Shown here piece after piece: positions 5,651 through 7,076 of a stretch of DNA of 7,076 bases. The stretch is from contig CALFVM010000230.1 of NCBI GenBank assembly GCA_937928665.1, positions 1 to 7,076 of the forward strand, read 5' to 3'. Numbering within the stretch: position 1 is the first letter of the stretch; the number at the start of each line of letters is the position of its first letter. Made by a program: the position numbers and the translations under genes. The stretch comes from an uncultured Candidatus Methylacidiphilales bacterium (lineage in GTDB: Bacteria > Verrucomicrobiota > Verrucomicrobiia > Methylacidiphilales > CALFVM01). The notes under the pieces were generated by a model, which saw nothing but the letters and a program-made list of their open reading frames with translations, made no database searches and had not been told where the DNA came from.

Positions 5651-6747
5651 TCTCCCGACCCATGCGAACCTGGTGCGAAATCGACCTTGCCGCTTTGAGG
5701 CACAATGCCCGTTTCATGCGGAGGCAGCCTGGCTGCGGCTCCGGACTCCTCGCCGTGGTCAAGGCCAACGCTTACGGGCACGGACTGGTCCCCGTTGCCC
5801 GCACCCTTGCGAAAGCCGGTGCCGGCTGGCTCGGAACCGCCCATGTCGATGAAGCTCTTCCCCTCCGGACCAACGGAATCGGGTTGCCGATATTGCTCCT
5901 GAGCGCGGCGTTACGAGGTGAGGTCGAAGAGATTGTTCGCCAGGGTTTCGCGTTCACCTGGTCCGACGCCGACGAACTTCGCCACGCCTCCCGCATCGCC
6001 CGACACCTCAAAAAAAATGCCCGTGGCTTTCTTAAAATCGATACGGGCATGGGCCGACTCGGATGCTTTTCTCAACAAACGTCCGAACTTCTCCAACTCG
6101 CCCACCAGTTGCCCGGCCTCGAATGCCTCGGTCTCTCCACCCATTACGCCGGTGCCGACGAAGACATCCGGTTTGCCCGAAACCAATGCCGGGCCTTCGC
6201 CCCTTGGACAGATTCCGGGTTGGTTTATCACACCAGCAACAGTGCCGCGACTCTCCGCTCCCTTAATCCCCATGCCTGTTTCGCCCGCGTCGGCCTTGCT
6301 CTCTACGGGTGCTCTCCCCTTCCGGCTTTCCGTGATCACCTCAAGCCTGTCCTGACGTGGAAGGCACGCATCACCACAGTCCGGACGTTTCCGAAAAACT
6401 GGCCCATCAGCTACGGTGGCACCTACCGTGCAAGATCAGGCGAGCGGATCGCGGTGGTCGCCGTCGGCTACGGCGATGGTCTCTTCCGTGCCCTAACCGG
6501 TCGCGGTTATGTGCTCTTGGCTGGCCGCCGTTGCCCAATACGAGGTCGGGTGACCATGGACCAAATCATGATCGATGTCAGTGACGTCCCGACCGCCCAA
6601 CCCGGAGCCGTCGTAACCCTGATCGGGCGGGACGGCTCCGAACAGATTCGGGCGGAAACCATGGCCCGTTGGGCGGGAACCATTCCGTATGAAATCTGGA
6701 CCCACATTCAAAGCCGAGTGCCCAGAAGGTTTCTTGGCTCTCGCTAA
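5647..6747 (+). CDS. alr: alanine racemase
   Basis: Alr interconverts L- and D-alanine with PLP, supplying D-Ala for peptidoglycan. The 366-residue product matches the family length. The N-terminal TIM barrel carries VVKANAYGHG (37-46) with the PLP-binding Lys39, and FLKIDTGMGRLG (128-139), where Lys130 matches the carbamylated lysine and Arg137 the PLP-interacting arginine of well-studied enzymes. The barrel also has HTSNSAA (195-201) and ARVGLALYG (213-221). The C-terminal beta domain has ISYGGTY (254-260) with catalytic Tyr256, GYGDG (274-278, usually GYADG) and RVTMDQIMIDV (301-311, usually CMDQ). The ATG overlaps the tsaB stop as ATGA; a second ATG is at codon 6. It is the last gene of the operon, ending in TAA. 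No terminator hairpin is seen in the 89 nt that follow. Confidence 0.96.
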   Translation: MISRPMRTWCEIDLAALRHNARFMRRQPGCGSGLLAVVKANAYGHGLVPVARTLAKAGAGWLGTAHVDEALPLRTNGIGLPILLLSAALRGEVEEIVRQGFAFTWSDADELRHASRIARHLKKNARGFLKIDTGMGRLGCFSQQTSELLQLAHQLPGLECLGLSTHYAGADEDIRFARNQCRAFAPWTDSGLVYHTSNSAATLRSLNPHACFARVGLALYGCSPLPAFRDHLKPVLTWKARITTVRTFPKNWPISYGGTYRARSGERIAVVAVGYGDGLFRALTGRGYVLLAGRRCPIRGRVTMDQIMIDVSDVPTAQPGAVVTLIGRDGSEQIRAETMARWAGTIPYEIWTHIQSRVPRRFLGSR

Positions 6748-6789
6748 ATCCCATTCACCCCCCTCTCGAAAAAATCCAGCCAACTACCC

Positions 6790-6795
6790 TTGACA
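6790..6795 (+). promoter_or_regulatory. -35-like hexamer upstream of the MarR gene
   Basis: A perfect TTGACA lies 41 nt before the MarR ATG. No good -10 occurs at a 16-18 bp spacing; the nearest, TACACG at 6811, is only 15 bp away and matches TATAAT poorly. If used, the promoter is weak or regulated, and the direct repeats beginning at 6804 would cover it. Confidence 0.35.
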
Positions 6796-6803
6796 CGATG
6801 GTG

Positions 6804-6832
6804 AAGGTGTTACACGGTTAAGGTGATTAACG
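6804..6832 (+). repeat. two 13-bp direct repeats ahead of the MarR gene, possible operator
   Basis: AAGGTGTTACACG (6804-6816) and AAGGTGATTAACG (6820-6832) match at 10 of 13 positions with a 16-bp period. GTTA (6809-6812) and TAAC (6828-6831) also form a loose inverted repeat across them. The spacing puts the copies on roughly the same broad side of the helix, one and a half turns apart. MarR regulators often repress their own promoter from such sites, so autoregulation is plausible. The second AAGGTG (6820-6825), 11 nt before the ATG, may instead act as a Shine-Dalgarno sequence. Confidence 0.4.
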
Positions 6833-6836
6833 ACCC

Positions 6837-7076
6837 ATGATTGCGAACCCTTCCTCTCTTCCCCCGCTCGAGTTTTCCCAAGAAGCCCGCGAGCTTGCAG
6901 ATATCCCCGCCTTCCTTCAGCGACATTTTGTTGTCAAACTCACCGCCCGCGTTACCGAGCAAAAACTTTCAATTCCCCAATATTCCCTGCTCGGCTTTCT
7001 CTCCGCCAAAGGGCCCATGAGCATGGGTCAACTGGCCGTCCTGATGGGGCACACCACTCCGGCGACCACTGGATTG
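6837..7076 (+). CDS. MarR-family transcriptional regulator, N-terminal part
   Basis: The first 80 codons of an open frame run off the window end. After a variable N-terminus (1-20), the region at about 21-45 should form the first dimerisation helix. The winged helix-turn-helix then begins: IPQYSLLGFLSAKGPM (46-61), SMGQLAVLMG (62-71, helix 2) and HTTPATTGL (72-80, start of the recognition helix). This is the typical MarR layout 'Q..lL..l...g..s...LA..l....s..T..v'. MarR proteins bind palindromic DNA as dimers, usually as repressors relieved by small ligands or oxidation. The ligand and target are unknown, and the wing and C-terminal dimer helices are missing. The gene follows alr by 89 nt and probably has its own promoter. 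The ATG is preceded by AAGGTG with an 11-nt spacer. Confidence 0.85.
   Translation, partial: MIANPSSLPPLEFSQEARELADIPAFLQRHFVVKLTARVTEQKLSIPQYSLLGFLSAKGPMSMGQLAVLMGHTTPATTGL

Noticed and set aside
6748..6789. Terminator after alr
   Set aside because: No stem-loop with a T-run is present; the stretch is C-rich with an A-run.

Overview
The window is a GC-rich bacterial chromosomal segment packed with housekeeping genes. Two transcription units diverge from about position 2000. The genes fit several phyla. The divergent ThiL, the scarcity of Shine-Dalgarno motifs and the gene combination make me lean weakly towards Verrucomicrobiota or a relative, but nothing here proves the lineage.

Left edge (1-318): there is no intact gene. 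On the minus strand, positions 128 down to 1 read as the N-terminus of an IS3-family OrfA transposase, broken by a frameshift in a run of seven A residues and cut by the window edge. The stretch between it and the next gene holds only a short hydrophobic reading (204-290, plus strand) and a weak inverted repeat.

Minus-strand unit (1995 down to 319): tilS (tRNA-Ile lysidine synthase) is followed by a DUF2062 membrane protein.

Plus-strand unit (2008-6747): sppA (S49 signal peptide peptidase), a CPBP-family membrane protease, thiL (thiamine-monophosphate kinase), tsaE and tsaB (two parts of the t6A37 tRNA-modification machinery) and alr (alanine racemase). These six genes are separated by 6 nt or overlap by 14, 4, 8 and 4 nt, so they very probably form one translationally coupled operon. 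It joins membrane-protein turnover, cofactor synthesis, decoding accuracy and cell-wall D-alanine supply. With tilS opposite, two different enzymes acting on the tRNA anticodon loop flank the same start region.

Right edge (6748-7076): a short intergenic gap carries a -35-like hexamer and two 13-bp direct repeats. It leads into the 5' end of a MarR-family regulator truncated by the window.

I found no CRISPR array, defence island, RNA gene or clearly undescribed system. The best items for follow-up are the altered metal-site motifs of ThiL, the frameshifted transposase fragment, the 12-bp spacing between the tilS and sppA start codons, and the repeats ahead of the MarR gene.
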